A DNA stretch of 33,422 bases from Caulobacterales bacterium 32-69-10 (GCA_002280485.1 NCED01000052.1:1-33422), one strand, 5' to 3'. Counted from the first letter of the stretch, positions 7,709 to 17,567 are shown. A program made the numbers and translations. Notes: generated by a model from the sequence alone, not told the origin.

Positions 7709-8884
7709 GTGACCCTCCCGCCCCACTTCACCCTGCTGCAGGTGACGCCGCGCCTCGACGCCGGCGGGGTGGAGCGCACCACGCTCGATGTGGCCAAGGC
7801 GGTGATCGCGGCCGGGGGCAGGGCGGTCGTGGTCTCCGAGGGCGGGCGGCTGGAGGGCGAACTCCTGGCGATGGGCGCCGAGCTGGTGCGCCTGCCCGTC
7901 GCCTCCAAGAACCCCTTGACCCTCCTGGCGAACGCCCGCGCACTCAAGGCCATGATCGCCGAACGCCAGGTCAGCCTCGTCCACGCCCGCTCCCGCGCCC
8001 CGGCCTTCTCGGCCCTCGCCGCCGCCCGGGCGACCAATACGCCGTCCGTCGCCACCTATGCCGGGGTCTACAACTCCACCACCCCGTGGAAGCGCTGGTA
8101 CAACGGGGTGATGGCCCGGGCCGACCTGGTCATCGCCAACTCCGACTTCACCCGCGCCCACGTCCTGGCCATGCACCGCACGGACCCGGCCAAGGTGATC
8201 GCCATCCCCCGCGGGGTGGACCTCGCGGCCTTCGACCCCGCCGCCGTATCGGCGGACCGGGTCGAGGCCCTGCGCCACGCCTGGGGCATCGGCGAGCGCG
8301 ACACGCGCCCGGTGATCCTGCTGGCGGGGCGCCTGACCCGCTGGAAGGGCCAGGCCCTGGCCGTCCAGGCCGCCCGCCGCCTCAACGCCCGCGGCGTCTC
8401 GGACTTCATCCTGGTCCTGGCCGGGGACGACCAGGGCCGCGACGCCTATCGCATGGAGCTGGAGACGGCGATCGCCGGCGCGGCCTTAGGCGACTGCGTG
8501 CGCATCGTCGGCCACTGCGCCGACATGCCGGCCGCCTATCTCGCCGCCGACGTCGCCATCGCCCCCTCCCTGCGCCCCGAGGCCTTCGGGCGCACGGCGG
8601 TGGAGCCCCAGGCCATGGGCCGCCCGGTGATCGCCGCCGATCATGGCGCGGCGCGCGAGACCGTGCTGCCCGGCGAGACCGGCTGGCTGGTTCCCCCCGG
8701 CGACCCGCAGGCCTGGACCGACGCCATCGAGGCGGCGCTCGCCGCCGGCCCCCACGCCTGGACCCGGATGGGCCAGGAAGGGATCGCCCAGGTGCGCGGC
8801 CGCTACTCGGTGGACGCCATGACCCGCGCCACGCTGGAGGCCTATGCCGCCCTGCTGGCCAGCAGGGCCTCCGCCGCCCGGTAG
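7709..8884 (+). CDS. Glycosyltransferase family 4 (GT-B fold)
   Basis: A 391-residue GT-B glycosyltransferase. The N-terminal Rossmann half opens with QVTPRLDAGGVERTTLDVA, typical of GT4 enzymes acting on lipid or LPS acceptors. The C-terminal donor-binding half contains LLAGRLTRWKGQ and the E-x7-E motif (E291 to E299 in RPEAFGRTAVEPQ). It probably moves a sugar from a nucleotide sugar to a cell-envelope glycan on the cytoplasmic face. I chose the GTG at 7709, where family similarity begins; open sequence upstream in the same frame is only a shadow of the DUF1134 gene and the repeat. It is convergent with the GT9 gene and overlaps its 3' end by 43 bp. Donor and acceptor sugars are unknown. 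Confidence 0.88.
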   Translation: MTLPPHFTLLQVTPRLDAGGVERTTLDVAKAVIAAGGRAVVVSEGGRLEGELLAMGAELVRLPVASKNPLTLLANARALKAMIAERQVSLVHARSRAPAFSALAAARATNTPSVATYAGVYNSTTPWKRWYNGVMARADLVIANSDFTRAHVLAMHRTDPAKVIAIPRGVDLAAFDPAAVSADRVEALRHAWGIGERDTRPVILLAGRLTRWKGQALAVQAARRLNARGVSDFILVLAGDDQGRDAYRMELETAIAGAALGDCVRIVGHCADMPAAYLAADVAIAPSLRPEAFGRTAVEPQAMGRPVIAADHGAARETVLPGETGWLVPPGDPQAWTDAIEAALAAGPHAWTRMGQEGIAQVRGRYSVDAMTRATLEAYAALLASRASAAR

Positions 8885-9750
8885 ACGGTGTCGACGTCCA
8901 GGTCGGCCATCTCGGCCCCGCCCCGCACCACCTGCACCCGCGGCCCCCATGGGGCGTAGCGCCGCTCGTCGGTGGGCCCGAACAGCGACAGGGTCCGCGC
9001 CCCCACCGCCGCCGCCGCGTGGCCCAGGCCGGAATCGGCGCCGATGTAGAGCTGCGCCTTCGCTACCGCCGCCGCCGCCGCCGGCATGTCCAGCCGGCCG
9101 ACCGCATCGATCGTCCGGTCCGGGCCGAGGCGCTCCAGCACCGGCGCGGCGGCCGCCGCATCTCCCGGTCCCCCAAGGACCAGCGCCCTTGCCCCGGCCA
9201 TGGAGCCCTGCACCAGCCGCTCGGCGACGTCCGCGAACCGCTCCGGCGCCCAGGCCTTGTCCGCCACGGCCGCCGCCGGGGCGATGGCCAGCAGCGGGCG
9301 CGGATCGTCGCCGATCAGGGCGGCGGCGTCGGCCTGCGCCCGGTCGTCCAGCCAGAACACCGGATCGGGGGGAGGGGACAGGCCCAGCACGCGGCCCAGC
9401 TCGATCACCTTGTGCTCGGGCTCGCGGCTCTCGCCCCGGAACAGCCGCCGCCGCTTGGCCATCAGGGTATAGGCCAGGCCCGAGCCGCGCAGGTCGACCA
9501 CCAGGTCCCAGCGCGTCCCGGCCACCCCGCGCCACAGCTTCAGCCAGTGGCCGCGGTGCCCCGTCGGCGACTTGGCGACGACGATGATCCGCTCCAGCTT
9601 CGGCGCGGCGCGGAACACCGGCTGCCCCAGGGGCCCGCAGGCCACGGTGATCCTGGCGTCCGGCTCATGCTCGGCCAGATGGCGATACAGGCCGGTGGAC
9701 AGGATGCAGTCGCCGATGCGGGTCGAGGTGACGAACAGGATCCGCGTCAT
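8842..9750 (-). CDS. Glycosyltransferase family 9 (heptosyltransferase-like)
   Basis: A 302-residue GT9 protein. The N-terminus is MTRILFVTSTRIGDCILSTG, with D14 in the position of the GT9 catalytic base. The C-terminal ADP-sugar site includes ADSGLGHAAAAVGAR (D239, H244) and SLFGPTDERRYAPWG. GT9 enzymes add heptose or related sugars to the LPS core; with the convergent GT4 gene this suggests a small envelope-glycan locus. The exact donor is unknown. Normal length for the family is about 300-350, so this is a short member. Its last 43 bp overlap the GT4 coding region on the other strand. Confidence 0.88.
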   Translation of the reverse strand: MTRILFVTSTRIGDCILSTGLYRHLAEHEPDARITVACGPLGQPVFRAAPKLERIIVVAKSPTGHRGHWLKLWRGVAGTRWDLVVDLRGSGLAYTLMAKRRRLFRGESREPEHKVIELGRVLGLSPPPDPVFWLDDRAQADAAALIGDDPRPLLAIAPAAAVADKAWAPERFADVAERLVQGSMAGARALVLGGPGDAAAAAPVLERLGPDRTIDAVGRLDMPAAAAAVAKAQLYIGADSGLGHAAAAVGARTLSLFGPTDERRYAPWGPRVQVVRGGAEMADLDVDTVYRAAEALLASRAA

Positions 9751-9808
9751 CGGCGGCGTTTTCTCTCGGTAAACAGGGGGCCGGCCGTGGCGTGAGGACG
9801 CGGCTTCC

Positions 9809-9817
9809 TATATAAGG
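9809..9817 (+). promoter_or_regulatory. AT-rich candidate -10 region for infC
   Basis: TATATAAGG stands out in a very GC-rich context about 45 bp before the infC start and just upstream of the leader hairpin, where a -10 element would be expected. No convincing -35 is seen 16-18 bp upstream, so this is only a candidate. Confidence 0.35.
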
Positions 9818-9824
9818 CATGCAC

Positions 9825-9858
9825 GGCGGCGCGCGATTCCTATCGCGGGAGCGCCGCC
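9825..9858 (+). promoter_or_regulatory. infC leader hairpin with bulged Shine-Dalgarno
   Basis: The arm GGCGGCGC+GCGAT (9825-9837) pairs perfectly with ATCGC+GCGCCGCC (9842-9846 and 9851-9858), closed by a TCCT tetraloop. The only unpaired bases in the stem are the 3'-side bulge GGGA (9847-9850), which is the best Shine-Dalgarno for the ATG at 9862. It ends 3 nt before that ATG. This layout suggests control of infC translation by folding. Confidence 0.6.
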
Positions 9859-9861
9859 CCT

Positions 9862-10422
9862 ATGGATCAACTGCCGGAGACGACCCCTATTCGCCGCCCC
9901 ATGCAAGCGCCGCCGACCAAGGATGGTCCGCGTATCAACGACGAAATCCGCTCTCCGCGGGTGCTTCTGATCGACCATAATGGCGAGAAGCAAGGCATCA
10001 TGCCAACCTCCTCCGCCATCGAAGCCGCCGAAGAGGTGGGCCTCGACTTGGTCGAAGTCTCCCCGAACTCCGATCCTCCGGTCTGCAAGATCCTGGATTT
10101 CGGCAAGTTCAAGTTCCAGGAGCAGAAGAAGAAGAACGAAGCGCGCAAGCGGCAGAAGGTCGTCGAGATCAAGGAGATCAAACTCCGGCCGAACATCGAC
10201 GTCCACGACTACGACGTCAAAGCCAAGGCGATGCACCGCTTCTTCGAGGAAGGCGACAAGGTCAAGGTGACCCTGCGCTTCCGCGGCCGCGAACTGGCCC
10301 ACCCCGAGCTGGGCATGAAGCTGCTCCAACAGGTCAAGGTCGACTTCGAGGAAGTCGCCAAGGTCGAGTACGAGCCGCGCATGGAAGGCAAGCAGATGAT
10401 CATGATCCTGGCCCCCAGATAG
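9862..10422 (+). CDS. infC: Translation initiation factor IF-3
   Basis: A 186-residue IF-3 that binds the 30S subunit, keeps it apart from 50S and checks start codons. The N-domain begins near [18 protein letters not shown], the linker is the Lys-rich [15 protein letters not shown] helix, and the C-domain runs from [19 protein letters not shown] to the end. The annotated ATG adds about 14 residues before [11 protein letters not shown]. An in-frame ATT at 9889 has GGAG 9 nt upstream; because infC in several bacteria uses a rare AUU start for self-control, that codon is a real alternative. The true N-terminus is unsettled, the gene identity is not. It leads the infC-rpmI-rplT cluster. Confidence 0.95.
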   Translation: MDQLPETTPIRRPMQAPPTKDGPRINDEIRSPRVLLIDHNGEKQGIMPTSSAIEAAEEVGLDLVEVSPNSDPPVCKILDFGKFKFQEQKKKNEARKRQKVVEIKEIKLRPNIDVHDYDVKAKAMHRFFEEGDKVKVTLRFRGRELAHPELGMKLLQQVKVDFEEVAKVEYEPRMEGKQMIMILAPR

Positions 10423-10444
10423 GGCCGGGGTCGGAGGGATCTGC

Positions 10445-10474
10445 GAGGCTCTGGGTTGCGTCCCCCAGCCTTTT
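10445..10474 (+). terminator. Possible attenuator hairpin between infC and rpmI
   Basis: GGC-T-CTGGG pairs with CCCAG-CC around an 8-nt loop and is followed by TTTT. The stem is short with one bulge. It may partly end infC transcripts before the ribosomal protein genes. Confidence 0.4.
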
Positions 10475-10500
10475 CCAGTACCTCACCGCGTTCTTAACGG

Positions 10501-10533
10501 AACCGCCTGGCCGATTGGCATGCCATGGCGGTT
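10501..10533 (+). promoter_or_regulatory. Hairpin in the rpmI leader
   Basis: AACCGCCTGGC (10501-10511) pairs with GCCATGGCGGTT (10522-10533) with one bulged T. It ends about 42 nt before rpmI. L20 represses the rpmI-rplT messenger in other bacteria, so this could be part of such a control site, but no known L20 target shape is proven here. Confidence 0.4.
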
Positions 10534-10575
10534 CGTCATGCTTTGTAGAGGACGGGTCTTAGGGCCCGCAGCAAA

Positions 10576-10776
10576 ATGCCTCAGAAGTTGAAGACCAAGT
10601 CGGGCGTGAAGAAGCGCTTCAAATTGACCGCCACAGGTAAGATCAAGGCCGGCGTCGCCGGCAAGCGTCACCGCCTGATCAGCCACAACGCCAAGTACAT
10701 CCGTCAAAACCGGGGTACCAAGGTGATGTCTGACCCGGACACGAAGATCATCAAGAGCTTCATGCCCTACGGCTGA
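10576..10776 (+). CDS. rpmI: 50S ribosomal protein L35
   Basis: A 66-residue basic protein with the classic L35 start [19 protein letters not shown] and the [17 protein letters not shown] core. The length is normal. It is part of the large ribosomal subunit. AGGG lies about 11 nt before the ATG. It sits between infC and rplT, the near-universal order. Confidence 0.97.
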   Translation: MPQKLKTKSGVKKRFKLTATGKIKAGVAGKRHRLISHNAKYIRQNRGTKVMSDPDTKIIKSFMPYG

Positions 10777-10813
10777 TCGGCCATAACGCAAATCCAATCT
10801 GAGGTGATCTGAT

Positions 10814-11170
10814 ATGGCGCGTGTCAAACGGGGCGTTACGTCCCACGCCAAGCACAAGAAAGTTCTCGAGCAGGCCAAGGGCTTCTATGGCCGCCGCAAG
10901 AATACCATCCGCGCGGCCAAGGCCGCCGTGGACAAGGCCGGCCAGTACGCCTACCGCGACCGCAAGGTCAGGAAGCGCATGTTCCGGTCCCTGTGGATCC
11001 AGCGCATCAACGCTGCGGCCCGCCAGGAAGGCTTCACCTACTCGCAGTTTATGCACGGCCTGGATCTGTCCGGCGTCGACATCGACCGCAAGGTCCTGTC
11101 GGACATCGCCGGCGCTGATCCGGCCGGCTTCAAGGCCATCGCCGACAAGGTCCGCGCCGCCCTGGCTTAA
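10814..11170 (+). CDS. rplT: 50S ribosomal protein L20
   Basis: A 118-residue L20, the normal length: [19 protein letters not shown] at the N-terminus (the long basic extension that enters 23S rRNA) and [19 protein letters not shown] in the globular part. It is needed early in 50S assembly and in many bacteria represses its own operon. GAGGTGATCTGAT precedes the ATG. The unit ends at the strong terminator 37 nt downstream. Confidence 0.97.
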   Translation: MARVKRGVTSHAKHKKVLEQAKGFYGRRKNTIRAAKAAVDKAGQYAYRDRKVRKRMFRSLWIQRINAAARQEGFTYSQFMHGLDLSGVDIDRKVLSDIAGADPAGFKAIADKVRAALA

Positions 11171-11206
11171 GGTCACGGAAGCTGCATAGCTTCCCAGCCG
11201 AACAAG

Positions 11207-11236
11207 AGCCCTCCGGTGCGAGCCGGAGGGCTTTTT
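11207..11236 (+). terminator. Intrinsic terminator after rplT
   Basis: A perfect 10-bp stem, AGCCCTCCGG / CCGGAGGGCT, with the 6-nt loop TGCGAG, runs directly into TTTTT. It separates the infC-rpmI-rplT unit from pheST. Confidence 0.93.
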
Positions 11237-11266
11237 GCTGACCATTCCGTCCGCTAGACGAGTGAC

Positions 11267-12340
11267 ATGACCGATCTGTCGAACATGGAAGCCGAGTTGA
11301 CCTCGGCCGTCTCCGCCGCCGCCGACCTCGCGGCGCTCGACGCCGTGCGCGTCACGGCCCTGGGCAAGCAGGGCTCCGTCTCGGCGCTCCTGAAGTCGCT
11401 GGGTGCGATGAGCCCCGACGAGCGCAAGGAACAGGGCCCGAAGATCAACGCCCTGCGCGACGCCGTCTCTTCCGCCATCGCCGAGCGCAAGGCGGCCCTG
11501 GAGACCGCGGCGCTGGACGCCCAGCTCGCCGCCGAACGCGTGGACCTCAGCCTGCCGGCCCCTCCGCGCCGCAAGGGCAGCGTGCACCCGACCCTGCAGG
11601 TGATGGACGAGATGATCGCCATCTTCGCGGAGATGGGCTTCGCCGTGGCCGAAGGCCCCGACATCGAGGACGACTTCCACAACTTCACCGCGTTGAACTT
11701 CCCGCCCAAGCACCCGGCGCGGGAGATGCACGACACCTTCTTCTTCAGCCCCGGCCCGGACGGCGAACGCAAGCTGCTGCGCACCCACACCTCGCCGGTG
11801 CAGGTGCGCACCATGCAGGCCGGCAAGCCGCCGTTCCGCATCGTCTCCCCGGGGCGCACCTACCGCTGCGACAGCGACCAGACCCACACGCCGATGTTCC
11901 ACCAGATCGAAGGTCTGGTGATCGACCGGGCCGTGCACATGGGCCAGCTGAAGTGGACCCTCGACACCTTCATGGCCCGGTTCTTCGAGACTGAGGGCGT
12001 GACGACGCGCTTCCGCCCCCATCACTTCCCCTTCACCGAGCCCTCGGCCGAGGTCGACGTCCAGTGCGACCGCTCCGGCGGCGAGATCCGCATCGGCACG
12101 GGGACCGACTGGCTGGAGGTGGCCGGCTGCGGCATGGTCCACCCCAATGTGCTCAGGAACTGCGGCCTCGACCCGGAGGAGTGGCAGGGTTTCGCCTTTG
12201 GCCTCGGGGTCGATCGCTTCGGCATGCTGAAGTACGGCATGCCCGACCTGCGCGACATGTTCGCTGGCGACGTCCGCTGGCTCGCCCACTACGGCTTCTC
12301 GCCCTTCGCCGCCCCCAACCCCGCCAGCGGGCTGAGCTAG
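11267..12340 (+). CDS. pheS: Phenylalanyl-tRNA synthetase alpha subunit
   Basis: A 357-residue class II synthetase catalytic subunit; with PheT it forms the alpha2-beta2 enzyme that charges tRNA-Phe. An N-terminal coiled-coil arm (about 1-100) is followed by [13 protein letters not shown] (motif 1 region), [14 protein letters not shown] and [18 protein letters not shown] (motif 2), [14 protein letters not shown], and [13 protein letters not shown] (motif 3). Length is normal. pheT follows after 13 nt. The Shine-Dalgarno is weak (ACGAGTGAC). The first codon follows the rplT terminator by 30 bp, so its promoter would overlap or lie upstream of that terminator. Confidence 0.97.
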   Translation: MTDLSNMEAELTSAVSAAADLAALDAVRVTALGKQGSVSALLKSLGAMSPDERKEQGPKINALRDAVSSAIAERKAALETAALDAQLAAERVDLSLPAPPRRKGSVHPTLQVMDEMIAIFAEMGFAVAEGPDIEDDFHNFTALNFPPKHPAREMHDTFFFSPGPDGERKLLRTHTSPVQVRTMQAGKPPFRIVSPGRTYRCDSDQTHTPMFHQIEGLVIDRAVHMGQLKWTLDTFMARFFETEGVTTRFRPHHFPFTEPSAEVDVQCDRSGGEIRIGTGTDWLEVAGCGMVHPNVLRNCGLDPEEWQGFAFGLGVDRFGMLKYGMPDLRDMFAGDVRWLAHYGFSPFAAPNPASGLS

Positions 12341-12353
12341 GTCAGATAAGACG

Positions 12354-14744
12354 ATGAAATTCACCCTCTCCTGGCTCAAGGACCATCTCGACACCACGGC
12401 CACGGTGGCCGAGGTCGGCGACGCTATGACCATGGCCGGGCTGGAGGTCGAGCACATCGCCGATCCCGCCGCCAAGCTCGCCCCCTTCACCGTCGCCAAG
12501 ATCGTCGAGGCGGTGCAGCATCCCAACGCCGACCGGCTTCGGGTCTGCCAGGTCGAGACCGTCGACGGCATGAAGGAGATCGTCTGCGGAGCCCCGAACG
12601 CCCGCGCGGGCCTGACCACCATCTACGCCCCGATCGGCGCCTTCGTGCCGGGCCTTGGCGTCACCCTGGTCGAGAAGCCCGTCCGCGGCGTGGTCTCCAA
12701 CGGCATGCTCTGCTCGGGCGCCGAGCTTGAGCAGGACAGCGACGCCGACGGCATCCTCGACATTCCAGGCAGCTTCGCGGTCGGAACCCCGGCGTCGCAG
12801 GTGTTCGGCTCTGAGGCCGTGATCGACTTCGAGGTCACCCCCAACCGGCCCGACTGGCTGGGCGTCGCCGGCATCGCCCGCGATCTCGCCGCCGCCGGCC
12901 TGGGGACGCTGAAGACCGCCGAGATCGTCCCTGTCGCCGGCAAGTTCCCGTGCCCGATCGACATCCGCATCGCCTCGCCCGAGACCTGCCCGGCCTTCGC
13001 CGGCCGGCTGATCCGCGGCGTGAAGAACGGCCCGTCGCCGGCCTGGCTGCAGGAGCGGCTGAAGTCCATCGGCCTGCGGCCCATCAACGCCCTGGTCGAT
13101 GTCACCAACTACCTGACCTACGACCGCGACCGGCCTCTGCATGTCTATGACGCGGCCAAGCTTTCGGGCGGCTATGTCGAGGCCCGCACCGGCCGCGAGG
13201 GTGAGACCCTCGAAGCCCTGGACGGCAAGACCTATGCGATCACGCCCGCCATGTCGGTGATCGCCGACGCGTCGGGCGCCATCGGCCTGGGCGGCGTCAT
13301 GGGCGGGGTCTCCACCGGCTCCAGCGACGAGACCACCGACGTCTTCGTCGAGGCGGCCTATTTCGACCCGATCACCACGGCCGAGACCGGGCGGCGCCTG
13401 AGCCTGTTCTCCGACGCCCAGTACCGCTTCGCCCGCGGCGTCGATCCGGAATCCCTGGTCCCGGGCATCGAGCTGGCCACCCGGCTCATCCTCGACATCT
13501 GCGGCGGCGAGCCCTCCGAGGTCGTGCTGGCCGGCGCCGCGCCCGCCCGCCGCGAGGCCGTGCACTTTGATCCCGCGTATGTCCGCAAGCTCTCCGGCCT
13601 CGACGTGGCGCCGGACAAGAGCGCGGCCATCCTCAAGGCGCTCGGCTTCGCGATCGAAGGAGAGGGGACCAACCTCTGGCGCGTCTCGCCCCCCTCGTGG
13701 CGCCGTGACGTCGACGGCCCGGCCGACCTGGTCGAGGAAGTCGCCCGCATCACCGGATTCGACAGCCTGCCCATCGAGCCCCTGCCTCTGATCGATCGCC
13801 CGCCCGGCGGCGTGCTCACCCCGCGCCAGGCCCGCTCGCGCCTGGTCCGGCGGGCGCTGGCGGCGGCCGGCTACGCCGAGACGGTCGGCTGGTCCTTCGT
13901 CTCCCGGCAGGCGGCCACCCTGTTCGGCGGCGGCGCCGACGCCCTGGTGCTGGCCAACCCCATCGCCTCGGACCTCGACTGCATGCGGCCCTCGGCCCTG
14001 CCGGGGCTGATCCTGGCCGCGGGGCGCAACGCCGCCCGCGGCTTCGCGGACGCGGCCCTGTTCGAGATCGGCCCGGTCTTCGCCGGCGACCGGCCCTCGG
14101 ACCAGCGCACCGCCGTCGCCGCCATCATCGCCCCCCATCCGGCGCGCCGGTGGGACGGCGCCACGACCGACGACCTGTTCCAGGTGAAGGCCGACCTCAT
14201 GGCCCTGCTGGAGGAGCTCGGCGCGCCGGTGGGCTCGCTGCAACTGGTGCAGGACAACACCAGCCCGTGGTGGCGTCCCGGCCAGTCCGCCCGCCTGCAG
14301 CTCGGCCCCAAGGCCGTGCTGGCCGAGTTCGGCGCCATCCACCCCTCGGTCTTGAAGGCCCTGGACGTGGAAGGCCCCGTCTACGGCTTCGAGCTGTGGC
14401 TGGAGGCCATCCCCGAGCCGAAGAAGAAGCCGACCAAGGCCCGTCCGGCATTGGCCCTGTCGCCGCTCATGCCGCTCAGCCGCGACTTCGCCTTCGTGGT
14501 CGATCGCGACAAGCCGGCCGGCGATCTCGCCCGGGCCGTGGCCGGCGCCGACAAGCAGCTGATCTCCGGCGTGCGGGTCTTCGACGTCTATGAGGGCCCC
14601 GGCCTGCCGGAGGGCTCCAAGTCGGTGGCCGTCGAGGTGACCGTGCAGCCGCGCGAGAAGACGCTGACCGACGCCGATATCGAGGCCCTGTCCTCGGCCA
14701 TCATCATGGCGGCCGGCAAGCTGGGCGCAAAGCTCAGAAGCTGA
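12354..14744 (+). CDS. pheT: Phenylalanyl-tRNA synthetase beta subunit
   Basis: A 796-residue beta subunit of normal length. Domains in order: an OB-fold tRNA-binding domain (about 39-148, with [14 protein letters not shown]), the B3/B4 editing domain that hydrolyses Tyr-tRNA-Phe (around 210-385), B5 (about 400-475), the catalytic-like core (about 490-690) and the C-terminal anticodon-binding FDX-ACB domain (from [14 protein letters not shown] to the end). It is co-transcribed with pheS, and the alpha/beta hydrolase gene starts 16 nt later. No frameshift or truncation is seen. Confidence 0.97.
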   Translation: MKFTLSWLKDHLDTTATVAEVGDAMTMAGLEVEHIADPAAKLAPFTVAKIVEAVQHPNADRLRVCQVETVDGMKEIVCGAPNARAGLTTIYAPIGAFVPGLGVTLVEKPVRGVVSNGMLCSGAELEQDSDADGILDIPGSFAVGTPASQVFGSEAVIDFEVTPNRPDWLGVAGIARDLAAAGLGTLKTAEIVPVAGKFPCPIDIRIASPETCPAFAGRLIRGVKNGPSPAWLQERLKSIGLRPINALVDVTNYLTYDRDRPLHVYDAAKLSGGYVEARTGREGETLEALDGKTYAITPAMSVIADASGAIGLGGVMGGVSTGSSDETTDVFVEAAYFDPITTAETGRRLSLFSDAQYRFARGVDPESLVPGIELATRLILDICGGEPSEVVLAGAAPARREAVHFDPAYVRKLSGLDVAPDKSAAILKALGFAIEGEGTNLWRVSPPSWRRDVDGPADLVEEVARITGFDSLPIEPLPLIDRPPGGVLTPRQARSRLVRRALAAAGYAETVGWSFVSRQAATLFGGGADALVLANPIASDLDCMRPSALPGLILAAGRNAARGFADAALFEIGPVFAGDRPSDQRTAVAAIIAPHPARRWDGATTDDLFQVKADLMALLEELGAPVGSLQLVQDNTSPWWRPGQSARLQLGPKAVLAEFGAIHPSVLKALDVEGPVYGFELWLEAIPEPKKKPTKARPALALSPLMPLSRDFAFVVDRDKPAGDLARAVAGADKQLISGVRVFDVYEGPGLPEGSKSVAVEVTVQPREKTLTDADIEALSSAIIMAAGKLGAKLRS

Positions 14745-14760
14745 GCCAGGGGAGGGGGTT

Positions 14761-15354
14761 ATGACCGAAACCTCCGGCGTCCTGCCCTCCGACGGCGAGC
14801 GCCTCGCCTGGCGGCGCGTGGACGGCGCCGGCCCCACCGTCGTCTGGCTCGGCGGCTTCCGCTCCGACATGGCCGGGACCAAGGCCCAGGTGCTGGCGGA
14901 CTGGGCGCTGGCCAAGGGCCGCGCCTTCCTGCGGTTCGACTATTCGGCCCACGGCGAATCGTCCGGCGACTTCGCCGAGGGGACGATCGGCCGCTGGCGG
15001 AGTGATTCGCTGGCCGTCATCGACCAGCTGACTGAGGGCCCGCTGATCCTCGTCGGCTCCTCCATGGGCGGCTGGATGGCCTGTCTGGCGGCCCTGGCGC
15101 GGCCCGACCGGGTCGCCGGCATGGTGCTTGTCGCCCCCGCCCCCGACTTCACCGAAAAGCTGATGGAGCCGGCCCTGTCGGCGCAGGCCCGCGAGGCCAT
15201 CGTCCAGGACGTGCCGTGGTCGCACGCCCTGTTGTTGGAGATGGCCATCGCCTCGGAGGACGTGGTGTTCACCCTGATTCGCGACGGCGACCACCGCCTG
15301 TCGCGGCCCCAGGACCTCGCGCGGCTCCTCGCCGCCGTGGAGGAATTGGCCTAG
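14761..15354 (+). CDS. Alpha/beta hydrolase with apparent internal deletion
   Basis: A 197-residue alpha/beta hydrolase of the ABHD10-like type. The nucleophile elbow is GSSMGG (S101), the oxyanion loop is WLGGFRSDMAGTK, and the catalytic His is H178 in DGDHRLSRP. Relatives run to about 245-250 residues, with a helical lid and a strand ending in G-M-x-D-x-x-VPW that holds the catalytic acid. Here APDFTEKLMEPALSAQAREAI jumps directly to VQDVPWSHA, so about 50 residues, including the expected catalytic Asp, appear to be missing in frame. It may be inactive, or the sequence may have an assembly gap. GGGGAGG precedes the ATG and pheT is 16 nt upstream. The true substrate is unknown. Confidence 0.7.
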   Translation: MTETSGVLPSDGERLAWRRVDGAGPTVVWLGGFRSDMAGTKAQVLADWALAKGRAFLRFDYSAHGESSGDFAEGTIGRWRSDSLAVIDQLTEGPLILVGSSMGGWMACLAALARPDRVAGMVLVAPAPDFTEKLMEPALSAQAREAIVQDVPWSHALLLEMAIASEDVVFTLIRDGDHRLSRPQDLARLLAAVEELA

Positions 15355-15408
15355 TCGCGGACGGGCTTGAACCCTAACCAGGTTTCAGGCATACACCCCC
15401 GCTCAGTC

Positions 15409-15440
15409 GGCGGCCTCGAACGGCCGCCGCTTCCGTTTTC
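15409..15440 (+). terminator. Hairpin before rpmF, probable terminator of the pheST-hydrolase unit
   Basis: GGCGGCC (15409-15415) and GGCCGCC (15422-15428) enclose a 6-nt loop, followed shortly by CCGTTTTC. It lies between the hydrolase stop and rpmF. It could instead belong to the rpmF leader. Confidence 0.5.
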
Positions 15441-15465
15441 ACGTCCCAAGGCTGGAAGTTCTCCG

Positions 15466-15648
15466 ATGGCCGTTCCCAAAAGAAAAGTATCGCCGTCGCG
15501 GCGGAACATGCGTCGTTCGCACCACGCCCTGAAGCCCAACAGCTTCATCGAGGACAAGGACACCGGCGAACTGCGCCGTCCGCACCACGTCGATCTGAAG
15601 ACCGGCATGTACCGCGGCCGCCAGATCATGACGCCCAAGGGCGAATAG
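15466..15648 (+). CDS. rpmF: 50S ribosomal protein L32
   Basis: A 60-residue L32: [20 protein letters not shown] start, then a middle with [18 protein letters not shown] and a MYRGRQIM ending, as usual in alphaproteobacteria. No zinc Cys pairs are present, so it is the Cys-free form. GGAAG lies upstream of the ATG at 15466. An in-frame upstream start at 15367 would add 33 residues across the hairpin and has no family support. It stands alone, not next to plsX as in many bacteria. Confidence 0.95.
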   Translation: MAVPKRKVSPSRRNMRRSHHALKPNSFIEDKDTGELRRPHHVDLKTGMYRGRQIMTPKGE

Positions 15649-15694
15649 CCCGTACCGCCTGTCCGACACGGATGGGTAGAGATTTTTGATTCGG

Positions 15695-17027
<1,333 letters not shown>

Positions 17028-17035
17028 AACAACAC

Positions 17036-17171
17036 CGTCATCCTCGGGCGGAGGCGCAACGCGCCGTAGACCCGAGGACCCAGCCCCTTCGCCCTGGCCG
17101 CAGCTAGCCCAGCTTCGCCGTTGGGTTTGCTGGGTCCTCGGGTCTTCGCTTCGCTGCGCCCGAGGATGACG
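17036..17171. repeat. Dispersed long inverted repeat, family D, copy 1
   Basis: The outer arms are CGTCATCCTCGGGC and GCCCGAGGATGACG; the inner arms are CCCGAGGACCCAGC and GCTGGGTCCTCGGG. The whole 136-bp element can fold back on itself. It begins 8 bp after the eno stop. The same nested arms occur at 22872-22986, and the outer arms alone at 29642-29687. Confidence 0.9.
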
Positions 17172-17186
17172 TTTCAAGAGGCCGGG

Positions 17187-17202
17187 TTAGGCTGGCCTTA
17201 AC
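17187..17202 (+). promoter_or_regulatory. CtrA-like box upstream of ftsB
   Basis: TTAG-N7-TTAAC matches the TTAA-N7-TTAA consensus of the alphaproteobacterial cell-cycle regulator CtrA at all but one base. It lies about 57 bp before the chosen ftsB start. Such matches occur by chance, so this is only a candidate. Confidence 0.3.
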
Positions 17203-17258
17203 CACGTCCGCTTCAAGATCGCCCCGGTTTCGCCTTGAGATTCCGTGGAGTGCGCCCG

Positions 17259-17567
17259 GTGGTTGCGACGTTCAGGCCCTATATCCCGACGGCCCTGTTC
17301 GCGGTGTTCATCTTCTACTTCGGCGTCCACGCCCTGACCGGCGACCGCGGCCTGCTGACCGGGGAGCGCCGCGAGGAGACGCTCACCGTCCGCGCCGAGG
17401 AATTGAAGCGGCTGCGCGCCGAACGGGTCGAGCTCGAGACCCAGGTCCGGCTCATGGGCGACCGCAGCCTGTCGCGCGATCTGCTGGAGGAACGCGCCCG
17501 GGCCCTGCTCGGCTACGCCGACCCCCGCGACTACATCATCCGCATGGGCGCACCCGCGGTGCGCTGA
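17259..17567 (+). CDS. ftsB: FtsB/DivIC-type septum formation protein
   Basis: About 102 residues with the FtsB layout: a short N-terminus, one membrane helix (about residues 8-26, YIPTALFAVFIFYFGVHAL), a coiled coil (about 36-66, rich in Glu/Leu/Arg) and a small C-terminal part with LLEERARALLGYADPRDYIIR. FtsB joins FtsL and FtsQ in the divisome and helps activate septal peptidoglycan synthesis at midcell. I chose the GTG at 17259 because GGAG ends 8 nt upstream; TTG 17235 and GTG 17250 are in-frame alternatives. It lies between eno and pdhA, the order known from Caulobacter relatives. Confidence 0.8.
   Translation: MVATFRPYIPTALFAVFIFYFGVHALTGDRGLLTGERREETLTVRAEELKRLRAERVELETQVRLMGDRSLSRDLLEERARALLGYADPRDYIIRMGAPAVR

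Noticed and set aside
7528..9795. A 755-codon plus-strand frame through both glycosyltransferase genes
   Set aside because: Pro/Arg/Gly-rich shadow of the GT4 frame and the antisense of GT9; no recognisable domain.
12342..14915. An 857-codon open frame on the minus strand opposite pheT
   Set aside because: High GC3 removes stop codons on the opposite strand. The frame has no family features, is His/Gly/Asp-biased like other antisense shadows, and pheT is complete on the plus strand.
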